Position numbers and translations under genes: made by a program. A stretch of 64,000 nt of DNA from assembly GCA_012931725.1 (NCBI GenBank), contig CM022949.1, positions 3,879,934 through 3,943,933 of the forward strand, in the 5' to 3' direction. Below the pieces are notes generated by a model. That model was not told the DNA's origin. It was given only the letters and a program-made list of their open reading frames with translations, and did not search any database. Shown here piece by piece: positions 53,960 to 64,000 of this stretch (positions are counted from its first letter, which is position 1; the number at the start of each line of letters is the position of its first letter). This DNA comes from Litsea cubeba (taxonomy: Eukaryota; Streptophyta; Magnoliopsida; Laurales; Lauraceae).

Positions 53960-54112
53960 GGGAGATGCTCTTGTGAGAGTTACTCTTATGGTACTATGAG
54001 AGTCAGGGGTGAGGCCCCTCACATTTAGGCTGTTGGCATTGGATATGGGTGTGAGGGCCCCCACCATTACTCTCATAGTACCGTGAGAGTAACTCTCATG
54101 GGAGCATCTCCC
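53960..54112. mobile_element. foldback MITE B, same family as MITE A
   Basis: 153 bp. The ends GGGAGATGCTCTTG and GGGAGCATCTCCC pair with a few mismatches along the whole length. It shares the central GTTGGCATTGGATATG text with MITE A. It is flanked on both sides by TATATA, suggesting insertion into a TA repeat. Confidence 0.88.
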
Positions 54113-54435
54113 TATATATAGTATTGATCTAGTGCACGACTCTCGCACTGGATTAGTGTGCGCGCCTCAACGTGTGGCACACATGGGGCCCCACCTAGGG
54201 TTGGGACCAGGGTGGATTGAATGATCTCCCCTGGACTTTCATTTCTGCAAAAAATCAGCCACATCCCCGACCCGTATCATCTCCATCTGGGCCCCACAAA
54301 TTTAATGACGTACAATCTAGTTTTTCGGATTGTTACCAATCTTCAGCACTGGACATCAGAGCCGGATGCAACATGGGTACGAAGCTAGGGTGGGTTGGAG
54401 ATTGCTGGTGACTCTTTGTTACCAATCTTTCACCG

Positions 54436-56231
54436 GTGGTGACAAGCAACAATTTATTCACAGTTTTTTGGGAGGCAGGTCCAGTTTTTGATGTTTTCTT
54501 ACCTAAAGACAAAAGATCAGGAAGGGGTCAAGGTTTTGGATTTGTGCGATTCAAAACTGAGTGGGATGCGAATCGTGCTATTCAGAGGTTGAATGGAAGA
54601 TTGGTTGGGGTCAGAGAATCGGAGTGCAAAAGGCAAAATACCTTGATAGGAGCACTAAGAGAGTTGGTCAAGGTTCATCTTATGCCGGTAAGAGAAAGGA
54701 GATGGTTGATAAATCTGCTGCGGTCAAAGGGCCTGGTTTTCATCAGAGAAATGAAATGGTTTGGATAGCAAAAGAAGGGGATACGCCAGTGGTTAAAGTA
54801 TCAGATATGTTGGCATCGTCTCTGAAAAAAGAGGTATGTAATTCTTTTATTGCTACAGTCAATCGCTTACAAATAACAGAAAAGGATATCTACAATTGGA
54901 AGCGAAGAGGCTGAGCAGTTTTCTTTTTTGGATTAGACCTTCATCGCTGGAAGATTTTTCTAAATTGGAACAGTTGGGTTCAGATCTGCTAGATTCACCA
55001 ATTCGAAGATTGGATCGCTGGATGGAAGTTTTGGGGCCTGTACTTCATTTCAACCTTCTTGGATTTGAACGGTAGGGATACCGTTACATGCCTGGGATGA
55101 GAAGGTATTTCGTTGTCTCGTTGAGTGTTTGGGAGTAGTGATGGAGGTAGATGTTGATGCTGTACATAAACAGAGGCTTGATAAGGTCTGGATTTTCATT
55201 TTGAGAGACCCTCAACGAAGCTTACTGGATCATCTGCTTTTAGATGTTTGCGGTGTCAGATTCATGGTTTCAATCTCTGAAGAAGATGAGGCTTTGAAGA
55301 GATACGGTCGCCGGAATCAAGCCACCGACACAACCTTTTGCCGGAAAAAGTTGATGTGGATTATGTGGGGAATGATCGAGGGACTGTTGGCGAGATGGCG
55401 AGATTTTGGGGATTTTGAATTGCAAATCCAGTAATAAGGGAAACTTAGGCCAAGAAGGACAGGAAGGTGATGTTACTTGGCCATCATTAGAGGTCGCACC
55501 ATCATTCTTGGCGAAATCTAATGATCTTCAACAGTTTCGTCGAATATGTTTCTACGTGCCCTACTGTTAAAGGAGTTTTTAGGAAGTTACACAATGACCT
55601 TTCTACCCCTTTGACTAATTTTGAATTACTAGAAAACCAATCTGATAGAGTTGAGGCACTGTATGTTTCGACGAATTTGCTGAATGAGCCAAACTCAACG
55701 ATCATACAGCCAAATCAATTTAGGGGCCCACAAGGGACTGACTTCCCATTGATTCCATGTGATCCTTATTTGGGGCGACGTATTAATAATCAGAATAAGG
55801 GTGCTGTGAATTCTGAACGCGGTAAAGGTGAAAGATGGGGAGATTGTTCTTCAGTGGATGATGATTGTTCATCTAAAGACAAACAGGAGGAAGATTTGGA
55901 CAAAGCAGAGGACCTAGCCTTGGTGTTGGCAGATGATAATCAATCCATGGCTCTCATTGTTGACAGATCTACATCCAAATTTGGTGAAGTGGAAGATTCA
56001 AGGATTATTGAGGAAAAATTAGTTCAAATTGCCAACATTTTGGGAATTTCGATGTATGATCGGTTAGGGGATTTGAGGAGTTTTATCCATAACATGTTGA
56101 AGAAGGAGAGGGATCAGCATGCTGAAATTAACAAAAGCAAGAAAAAAACCAGAGTTCAAAGGGAGTTAGATAAATTGGCATTTTCACTCAATTACGAGCG
56201 AAAACTAGGTGAAGCTGTTGTGGAAGCATGA
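54436..56231 (+). pseudogene. L1 ORF1 (RNA-binding protein), broken
   Basis: The N-terminal part contains an RRM with the RNP1-like motif GRGQGFGFVRF near 54520-54552, followed by broken frames. An open stretch of 236 codons (55521-56231) is rich in charged residues with a Lys/Glu-rich C terminus (KKERDQHAEINKSKKKTRVQ). The stop TGA overlaps the ATG of ORF2 as ATGA at 56228-56231. ORF1 proteins coat the element RNA. Confidence 0.8.
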
Positions 56232-59200
56232 AGATAATTTCCTGGAATATTCACGGAATGAATTCTAGGTCAAAGAGAGCAGTATTGAAGAGTATGACCC
56301 ATTCTTTCAAAGGGGAGTGTGTTTTTATTCAGGAGACAAAAATGGAGATCTTGGATGCTCAAGTTATCAGAGCAATATGTCCTTGGTCAGATTGTCAATT
56401 TGCTATGTGCCCTTCTATAGGTGCGTCTGGGGGAATTTTAATAAGTATGGAATGCTGCTTATTGGCAAAAGTTGGATGAATTTGTAGGACGATTTTCTGT
56501 TTCTGTTTTGTTGAAAGATGTTAGATGTAATGCTGAGTAGGTGGCTACTTCAGTCTACGGCCCTTCTAATGCTCATGACAAGGTAGATTTATGGGTGGAG
56601 CTTTCTCGGGTGGCAGGTAGATGGAACTGCCCTTGGCTATTGGGAGGTGATTTTATTGTTATCAGGTTTCCGAATGAAAAGATAGGCGGGTGCACTATCA
56701 GTCCAGCAATGAGATATTTTAGTGATTGGATTCGTCATCATGATCTCTTTGATTTACCTTTGAGAGGAGCAGGTTTCACCTGGTCTAACCTGCAAAAAAA
56801 TCCAGTGATGAGCAGGTTGGATCGATTTTTAGTGTCAACAAATTGGCTAGCGATATTTTCTGATGTTTCTCAGAAGTTTTGCCACATCCCATTTCAGATC
56901 ATTGTCCTTTATTGCTGGAAATAGGTCTAGAAGGTTGGGGTCCTCCACCTTTCATATTTGAGTTAATGTGGCTCTCTGGATAGGGTTTTGAAGATGGTGT
57001 TAGGAATTGGTGGAAAGATATATCTGTAGAGGGGTGGATGGGTTATCAGTTCTCTCAAAAACTCAAATTTTTGAAAAAGAAGATACAAGGATGGTGAAAG
57101 AATGTCTTTGGTACTTTATTAGTGTGTAAGCTGCAGTTGCTTGCTGATATTTTGAAGAGGTGGATCGTTTAAGAAGACAGTCATATCAAGAGGATTTACC
57201 AAGGCTGATTTTTTAAGAAGAAATTAAATGGAAACAACGATCAAGAAATAAATGGTTGGAAGCAGATGATCGTAATACAAATTTTTTTCATATGGTTACT
57301 AGTGCTTGCCGTCGTGTCAACAGGATAAACTCTATTATTGCTAGGGGAAGATTGTGGGATAAAAAAGCTGACATAGAAAATGAAGTGGTTTCTTTTCTCC
57401 AGAGGTTATACATTGGTGATAGTAGCGCGAGACCTCGGATGGATGGAATTCCTATTAGACAACTTTCTTCTTCCAATGCATCATCTCTAGAAACTAATTT
57501 TTCTAAAGAGGAAATCAAAGAAGCTGTGTTTGGCTGTGGTGGGGATCGTGCATCTGGTCCGGATGGTTTTCCTATTATAATTTTTCAACACTTTTGGGAC
57601 CTTCTAGAAGATGATTTGCTTAATCTCTATAATGAATTCATAAGAATGGAGTTATAACAGGGGAGTTGGGTGCTACTTTCGTTGCATTGATTCCTAAAAA
57701 GGATGGTGCAATCTCTATCAAGGATTACCGGCCCATCAGTTTGATTGGTGGTTTGTATGTGCTAATAGCTCATGAGTGTATAGATCCAAGGAATCGGCAG
57801 CAACGACCAGGGTTGGTATGCAAGCTGGATTTTGAAAAGGCGTACGATATGGAGGATTTGGGGTTTCTCCAATATATGATGGTGCGCATCGGGTTTGGAG
57901 TGAAATGGAAAAAAATGGATCTATAGTTGTATTTCTTCCGCTCATTTTTCAATTCTGTTTAATGGTTCTCCTAAAGGTTATTTCAAGAGTTCTAGAGGTT
58001 TGCGGCAAGGAGATCCTTTATCTCCTATGTTAGTTGTTATCGTGGCGGAGGCTTTGCATGCTTTGATGGAGAGAACCAACCAAACAGGGTTAATCTCAGG
58101 TTTTTCTGTTGAAAATTATGATGATGAGGTAACTCATTTACAATTTGCAGATGTTACTATTATTTTCTGTGATGCTTCTTTGGTCCAAATTGATACTTGA
58201 AAATATTTGTTGAAATGGTTTGAGCTATTATCAGGGCTGAAGATTAACTATGAGAAATGTGAACTGACTGGTTTGCGGGGGGCGGATAGTCTTCTTGTCT
58301 CATTGGCTAATGCTTTTGGTTGTAAAGTTGGGAAGTTCCCTTCTAAATACTTGGGGGTGCCTTTATGTTTAGGGCTACCGAAGAAAAGCTTATGGGACTC
58401 GGTGGTTGAGCGTATTGATAAAAAGCTTAGCTCTTGGAAGAGGATGTATTTGTCTTTGCGAGGGCGCATTACTATAATAAAGTATGTTCTTTCCAGTATA
58501 CCAATTTACTATTTGTCTTGTTTCAAATGTCCTAAAAGTGTGCTTCGGCGGATTGAAAATTTTCAGCGTGATTTTCTTTGGAAAGATGGTGTGGAGAGAA
58601 AGAAAATATCATTTGGTTCGATGGGAAACTGTGTGTTCTCCTATTTCTCAAGGTGGTTTGGGTATTCGTTCAATCGAGAAAGTCAATAAAGCACTTCTTG
58701 GGAAGTGGTTATGGAGGGTGGGAGACCCTGATGGGGGCTTGTGGAGACAAATTTTGAGAAGTAAATATCAATTGGGTAATGAAGGATGGTGTGTGCAGAG
58801 TAAGGATTATAAGATTTCGAGAATATGGAAATCTGTTCTTCCTGTTAAGGCTGGCTTTGATTTACGAATCTGTTATAGGGTTCATGATGGCCAGCGGGTT
58901 AGATTTTGGCATGATGAATGATGTGGGCAAAATGTGTTGAATCGTCTCTTTCCTAATCTTTAGTTGTTGGATAAAAGGCCTAAGGGGACTGTTGCTGATC
59001 ATTTTGCTTTTACAGGAGACTGTATGTGTTGGGATTTTTGTTTTCAGAGGCACTTAACTGATGGAGAAATTTTTGACTTTACCAGTTTGCTTGGTATGCT
59101 AGATAAGATTTATTTTTATCAGTTGGGAGGGGAGATAAAAGGGTTTGGAAGCCTGATGTTAAAGGTAACTTTTCGGTCAAGTCTTTTTTTAATAGCTTGA

Positions 59201-59835
59201 CTGAAAATCTTGATAATGGCTGGTTGGCACAGTTTTTGGAATCCTTCCGTTCCTTTAAGAGTTTTAGGTTTTTACTGGATTGCTAGGTGGCATAAAATTT
59301 TGACTATTGACAAACTATGTCAACGAGTGATATGAGTGATCTCAATATATCTTGGGTAGATGTTTTGAGAGGAGGTTGGAATGTTAAACCTGTGAATAGA
59401 GTGCTTTGGTCGAATCCTCCATGGGGCGTTCTAAAGCTAAATTTTGATGGAAGTTTTGTTCATTCTATTAGTAGAGGTGAAATTGGGGGTGTTATTAGAG
59501 ATTGGTCTGGCGTGGTTGTTCGAAGCTATTCAGGGCCTGTGGATTCGATTGATGCTAATGAAGCTGAACGTTTTGCTCTTTTGATTGGCTGTCGTGAGTT
59601 GCGTAGGATGGGATATGTCAATGTTATTCTTGAAGGCGATTCATTTTAAGTTATTCAGCGGTGTTCTGGCAGGTCTTCTTTTCCATGGAGACTGGCGGAT
59701 TGGGTGGAGGAGGTGCAGGATATTTCTCTTCAATTGGGTGCTTGCTTCAATCATATTTTAAGAGAAGCTAATGTCATGGCAGATGCTCTTGCAAGGGAGG
59801 GAGTTTTTCTTTCTTCTCTTACTTATTTTTGTTTC
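56228..59835 (+). pseudogene. L1 ORF2: endonuclease, RT, RNase H, broken
   Basis: The AP-type endonuclease begins MKIISWNIHGMNSRSKR and continues with FIQETKME and GGDFIVIRFPNE. The RT includes ASGPDGFPIIIFQHFWDLLE (57550), DYRPISLIGG (57720), LRQGDPLSPML (58000) and a degenerate catalytic box LQFADVTIIF (58140). The C-terminal RNase H includes LKLNFDGSFVHS (59430) and ends REANVMADALAREG near 59795. At least six stops or frameshifts interrupt it, and the second Asp of the RT box is lost (FADV). Confidence 0.86.
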
Positions 59836-60117
59836 GTTGTTCTCTTTTTTGGAGTTTTTTTTGTTTGAGCTAGCATGTTGTGGCTATTTCATGTTTTGTT
59901 TCTTTTCTCTGCTTAATAAAATTTTACTGTTATAAAAAAAAACGATCTACAATCCATTCGGATGGGTGTGCACTGCAGTCGATCCAACGGTGTATAATAC
60001 ATCGGATGGGTGCAAAAGGCGGGCCCCATGTGAAATTTAGGGGGTGCATGGTCCATTTGGATGGACCATCAAGTGGGCCCCACCCCCGGTGCGCGAGATG
60101 CGCACCTAATAACTCTT

Positions 60118-60447
60118 AGGGGGCAGCTCTCCTAAGATGCGGCTTAGGAAAAGGTAACCTGAGTTATGCTCGAGTGTGTGGTGGGGCCCACTTGGGGTGG
60201 GGATGGGGGGCATTTCAAGGACTCCCTGAGACCCTCCTCTGTGCAAAAAATCAGCCCCAACCGTGGTTTCTATCATCTCCATTTGGGCTCTAAAAGATTA
60301 AAGGTCAACAGTCCATTCGGATCGGTACACAATCGTTCCAACGATCCAGTAAATTCAGATCTGACCAAAAGTTGGTGGACATGTGCAATTTAGGGGGGGA
60401 AGGCTCACTTATGTAATTTTATCCTAAGCTTAAGCTTAGGAGAGCCT
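60118..60447. mobile_element. MITE with GGGGGCA...CTCTCCTAAG ends
   Basis: About 330 bp. Its ends GGGGGCAGCTCTCCTAAG and CTTAGGAGAGCCTTGCCCCC are inverted repeats. Its interior is the intact counterpart of the MITE interrupted by L1 at 54130-60108. Confidence 0.75.
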
Positions 60448-60497
60448 TGCCCCCACCCCCTCGCACACACACACACACACACCCACATATATATAAA

Positions 60498-60723
60498 GGG
60501 GCTCTCCTAAGCTGCAGCTTATGTTATCCTAAGCTGAAATCGTCTGCAAAATCATCTCCATCGCAAACTGCCTCAAATCATCGTCTCCAAAATAAAAATA
60601 AATCCAATCAGAACTGGATTCTCCAGTTTCATCATGCCAAAAACAGAGATAGTCGACTTTCATTTGTGGGACTAGCACTATTTCAGCTTAGGGATAACAT
60701 AAGCTGCAGCTTTGGAGAGCCCT
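60498..60723. mobile_element. foldback MITE with GGGGCTCTCCTAAGCTGCAG ends
   Basis: 226 bp. The left arm GGGGCTCTCCTAAGCTGCAG continues through ATGTTATCCTAAGCTGAAAT. The right arm 60681-60723 is its reverse complement with few changes. The terminal motif is shared with the adjacent MITE at 60118-60447. It is flanked by TATATA and CATATATA repeats. Confidence 0.82.
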
Positions 60724-60752
60724 GCCCATACATATATATATACATACATACA

Positions 60753-60878
60753 TGGAAATGCTCCTATGAGAGTAAGGGGGAGGACCCTCATTTTTAGGCT
60801 GTTGGCATTGGATATGGATCCAATGGGTCCCCCCCTTACTCATAGGAGTGTGAGAGTTACTCTAATGGAGCATTTCCC
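60753..60878. mobile_element. foldback MITE C, relative of MITEs A and B
   Basis: 126 bp with ends GGAAATGCTCCTATGAGAG and TGGAGCATTTCCC. The central GTTGGCATTGGATATGGAT text is shared with the copies at 53732 and 53960. It is flanked by CATACATACATG on the left and ATATATATGTATG on the right. Confidence 0.82.
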
Positions 60879-60904
60879 ATATATATATGTATGTATGTAT
60901 GTAT

Positions 60905-61805
60905 GAAATGTGTGTGTAACACTTAAAAACCCAAAAGCTATTACTCTAACGCTTATTCCATTACTCTCTCTTTTCATCACTAATCACACCATATCAATCT
61001 TCGTCATCAAGCCTCCCTTTTCTCTCTCCATACCATAGCTGCTGAATCAGTTTATTTGTAAATGCTACATGTGGTAATTTTCTCAGTTAAGCATAATTTT
61101 GCCATACGAGAGAGCGAGTGTGAGGAATTTGGATGGGAACTAGAGTTGACTCTTTCTCTTTGGCATCATTCTCCGTGATGTCAAAAGAGGAAGAGGAAAG
61201 GAATGATGGGAGAGGGGGGTTGGGGATGATGTCATAGTTGTCAATTTCGATTATGGCGTTGTTTTGGTATGGCTCCAAACTAAAGCCCCATTTGGCAACA
61301 TTTTTGTGTTGTTCCTGGTTTTGTGCTGAGACCGGGTTCTGCTAAGACCATTTCATGCAAAACTTGTTTGTAACTTTATGTTAAATTGTTCCGGTGAGAA
61401 TATGCTGTGCGGAACTTGTTTGGTACCAACATAACAGTTTTGTTCTAAGAAACAAAATCAAGAATTGTCTGTATGTTGAATTTGAACCTGTTGTAAATAT
61501 TCATGAATTCATTTTAAATATTAAAAAAAAAGTAGGGCCCCCTCTTATAGGAATATAACATGAGCCTCCCATTTAGGAATTACAATGTTGGGCCACATGC
61601 AGGAATTACAACTCATGTAGGAATCATTGTACTGGACCACAAAGAAAATTGGTTGGAGGGCTGAGTGCTAGTAGCATGATTCGAGTCCAAGCCCGATTGG
61701 ACCCGACTCGGCATGTGTAGACTCGGACTCGGTCAGTTTTTTAAACCATGCATGGGACCCACTTTCAAATACAAGATCGACTCAAGTTCAGGCCCAAGCC
61801 CAATA
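60905..61805. other. intron sequence with a MITE end remnant
   Basis: CATAGTTGTCAATTTCG near 61228 resembles the left end of the hAT MITE at 22215, but no right end was found. The rest shows no recognisable element. Confidence 0.45.
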
Positions 61806-62054
61806 TGATGGTATCCAATCTCGTTGGATATGATCAAATATTTGCATAGCTTTCTTCCTTCTTTAATTAGATTGTAATTAGATTTGGTCAAATATTCTTT
61901 CATTAATATTAGATTGAAATTAGATTAGCTTATTTGTAGAGCTGATTTGTAGCCTTTAATAAGGCATCTGTACTCTATATAATGGGAGAGAATCTCGAAT
62001 GAAACAGGACAATTTTACAACACAAAGTCTATTGTCTTCATGCTATGTTTGTCA
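61806..62054 (+). repeat. probable 5' LTR of a copia element
   Basis: About 250 bp from near TGATGGTATCC to GTTTGTCA, with a TATA-like TCTATATAATGGG near 61973. A tRNA-Met-like primer site follows directly. The 3' LTR is outside the window, so the 5' limit is a guess. Confidence 0.6.
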
Positions 62055-62067
62055 TGTTATCAGAGCT
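62055..62067 (+). promoter_or_regulatory. primer-binding site of the copia element
   Basis: TGTTATCAGAGCT differs by one base from the TGGTATCAGAGC site complementary to initiator tRNA-Met. Confidence 0.65.
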
Positions 62068-63021
62068 CTGATAATTCTCTCCTCTTCTAGTCTTCTTCTT
62101 CGACTTGTTTGTCGAATCTTGGTGATAACAGTCATTGGCATCCTGTCCTTGACTGTTCGTGCATTATAACATAGTTCTTATCAACATCTTGAAGTCTGAT
62201 CTCTGTGGCCCACCACAGATCAGCCCAAGTTCATCACAGACATCATTCTATCTTGATCGACAGTTGATTCAGAGACTTGTGGACGTGTGTTTGACTCAGC
62301 AGAGAAATCAGAGATCAGATTTAGGTTCTGAGAACCATTCTCGTCAGGAACTTGGAGCATCTCATCAGGGGCCCACCTCTGATCAGCACTGCAACATCAA
62401 CAGAGCCTCCCATCTTGGTCGACCACTCATCCTGGAATTTTTGGACATTTTTTCAGCCTTTTTCGATCATCAGAGGTAGGCCATCTACCATCATTTTTGG
62501 TATTTCAGTTTTGTCCAACAGTTTTGATCTCAGCCGTCCAAAATCCTGGATTTGGATTGGTTTTGACTGAGACCACTTCCAGTAGTTGCATAAAACTACT
62601 CCTCATTCATCCCTAGTCTTTGATCTGTCGAGAGATCACTTGGTGGGGCCCACGTGCTGTTCTTCACTCTAAAATCAAGGACGTTTTGGCTAGTTGCTGG
62701 TTTTTTTTCTGCTGTATTGCTGCTGTGAGCGTAGACTTAACAGTATTTCCACTGGTGCTACTACTACTTAGATTCTAGGTGCTGCTACTACTTGCTGGTC
62801 CTCCTACTTAGATTGCTGCTGTTTCCACTTAGATTGCTGGTTGCTGGCTGGTTGCTAGTTGTTGGTTGGTTGCCTGCTTGAGGTCGCCTGGGCTGTTTAA
62901 TTTGTGAAACTGTTCACAAACAGTTCTCTGCCATTTCTGCACTACAAGTCTATCTCGTGCTACACTGTTTTGGCCTTTTCACCTTCTGGTTTGCTGCAAT
63001 TTTGGTTCTACTGCTGTTTAA

Positions 63022-64000
63022 ATGGAGAAGTCAGAAGTTAAATTGATTCAATTTAATGGTAAAAACTATCTAACATGGGCTTTTCAATTTCAATTATATC
63101 TTGAGGCCAAGGAATTATGGGGATTTGTTTCTGGTCCTGATCCAAAACCTACGGAGGATGAAAAAAAGATTTCTGCCTGGAATACTAAAGATGCAAAAAT
63201 TAAAACATGGATTCTTGGGGCTGTGGAACCTCATCTGATTCTAAACCTCAAGCCCTATACAACCTCCAAGGAGATGTGGGGTTACTTACTGACAGTTTAT
63301 CATCAAGATAATTCTGCACGACAATTTCAACTTGAGTGTGAAATTGCAGAATACAGTCAAGGCAACTTGTCCATTCAGGACTACTATTCCGGTTTCCGCA
63401 ATCTGTGGAGTGAATACAATGGGATTAAGTATGCTTCTGTTCCGAACAATGTTCTTAAAACTATACAAGACCTTCAAGCCTCCAGTCACAGGGACCAGTT
63501 TTTGATGAAATTGCGTCCTGAATATGAGACTTTAACATCGTCTCTGCTGAGCCGAAGCCCATTACCATCTTTAGATGTTTGTTTGAATGAGCTTCTGCGA
63601 GAAGAACAACGTATTCACACAAAAACCCATCTGGAACAAAAGCACACTGAAACTTATCCTGTTGCATACTCTGCTAAATGGAACACTCAGTCTCTTTAGA
63701 TCTCACAATCTTCTCCGACTCCTCAGACTCGGGATATAAGCAAAGTCCAATGCTACTCTTGCAAAAAATATGGACACCTTTCAACACAATGCAACCAGAA
63801 ATTCTGTAATTACTTTAAGAAGGACACATCATTACTGAATGTTGCCGCCGTCCACAAACTCGGACTCCCATTGCCTATGCTGCCAAGATAGACTATTCTA
63901 CTACTGATGCTGCGTCCCCTTCTGTGCCTTCACAGCCTGGTTCTTCTTCCCCTTCTCTCACTCCCGAATTAGTTCAACAAATGATCGTCAATGCATTTTC
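63022..64000 (+). pseudogene. copia gag, interrupted
   Basis: The sequence opens MEKSEVKLIQFNGKNYLTWA, the usual start of plant copia Gag, with IQDYYSGFRNLW and LRPEYETLTSSLLSRSPLPS later. TAG at 63697 stops it after 225 codons. Directly downstream in the same frame is the zinc knuckle CYSCKKYGHLSTQC (63751-63792). A second, degraded knuckle (FCNYFKK, second Cys lost) follows, with a 1-nt frameshift near 63822. The frame then reads HIITECCRRP and a Ser/Pro-rich linker to the window end. Confidence 0.85.

Larger units (their letters stand above)
54331..59942 (+). mobile_element. L1-type LINE with RRM and RNase H domains, inactive
   Basis: About 5.6 kb. The order is ORF1 with an RRM, ORF2 with endonuclease, reverse transcriptase and RNase H, then a poly(A) tail at 59934-59942. 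The flanks TACAATCTAGTTTTTCGGAT and TACAATCCATTCGGAT look like a diverged target duplication. L1 proteins copy their own mRNA at a nicked chromosomal target. Multiple stops and frameshifts show this copy is dead. Confidence 0.88.
54130..60108. mobile_element. MITE split by an L1 insertion
   Basis: The left half (54130-54317) and the right half (about 59950-60108) together match the neighbouring element at 60118-60447. Shared text includes TGCAAAAAATCAGCC, TATCATCTCCAT and CCATTCGGAT in the same order. The ends TAGTGCACGACTCTCGCA and TGCGCGAGATGCGCACCTA are imperfect inverted repeats. The L1 LINE occupies the middle. Confidence 0.65.
61806..64000 (+). mobile_element. Ty1/copia retrotransposon, 5' part, runs off the window
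   Basis: The LTR and primer site are followed by a leader of about 950 bp and a Gag ORF from 63022. Protease, integrase and RT would lie beyond 64000. It is inserted in NUDX3 intron 9 or beyond. Confidence 0.8.

Overview
This window is nuclear DNA from a flowering plant with a repeat-rich genome. The evidence is spliced plant genes, plant-type Ty3/gypsy, Ty1/copia, L1 and RTE retroelements, many MITEs, long introns and AT-rich spacers. Very long TE-filled introns and frequent GTGGGCCC-type spacer words suggest a woody angiosperm, possibly an early-diverging lineage, but that is a weak inference.

Two host genes lie head to tail on the plus strand. Positions 749-7074 hold the methyltransferase part of a TGS1-like trimethylguanosine synthase, in five exons whose junctions keep frame. 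Its 5' exons lie left of the window. After a 4.5 kb spacer containing a tRNA-type SINE and a degraded MITE, a TATA box (11468-11474) precedes a NUDX3-type gene: an N-terminal Nudix domain fused to a dipeptidyl peptidase III (M49) domain. Nine exons (1,050 coding nt, 350 codons) are spread over 41.3 kb from 11557 to 52900. The gene continues beyond the window, where the zinc motif of the peptidase should lie.

Nearly everything else is transposable elements sitting in NUDX3 introns, often nested. Intron 2 holds a decayed Ty3/gypsy chromovirus-like element (13884-20213). Intron 3 holds a hAT-type MITE, a solo LTR (22965-25983) and a MITE split by a second solo LTR (26102-28250). Intron 4 holds an RTE LINE fragment split by a 1.6 kb non-autonomous LTR element with identical LTRs (30138-31723), plus a GC-rich MITE. 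Intron 5 holds a DNA transposon (36077-39998, perfect 8-bp TSD) containing a second TIR element (36754-39899). That inner element carries arrays of a 14-bp palindrome and a captured, frameshifted ARM-repeat gene; intron 5 also holds an almost complete dead RTE LINE. Intron 7 holds another non-autonomous gypsy element (47309-50238, minus strand). Intron 8 holds a hAT-type MITE. The last, open intron holds foldback MITEs, a dead L1 LINE with an RNase H domain inserted in a MITE, a MITE cluster, and the 5' end of a copia element at the window edge.

No new enzymatic system is evident. The most unusual structure is the inner TIR element at 36754-39899. Its outer ends are inverted repeats, but the palindrome cassettes just inside them lie in direct orientation, as if one cassette had been flipped between palindromes.
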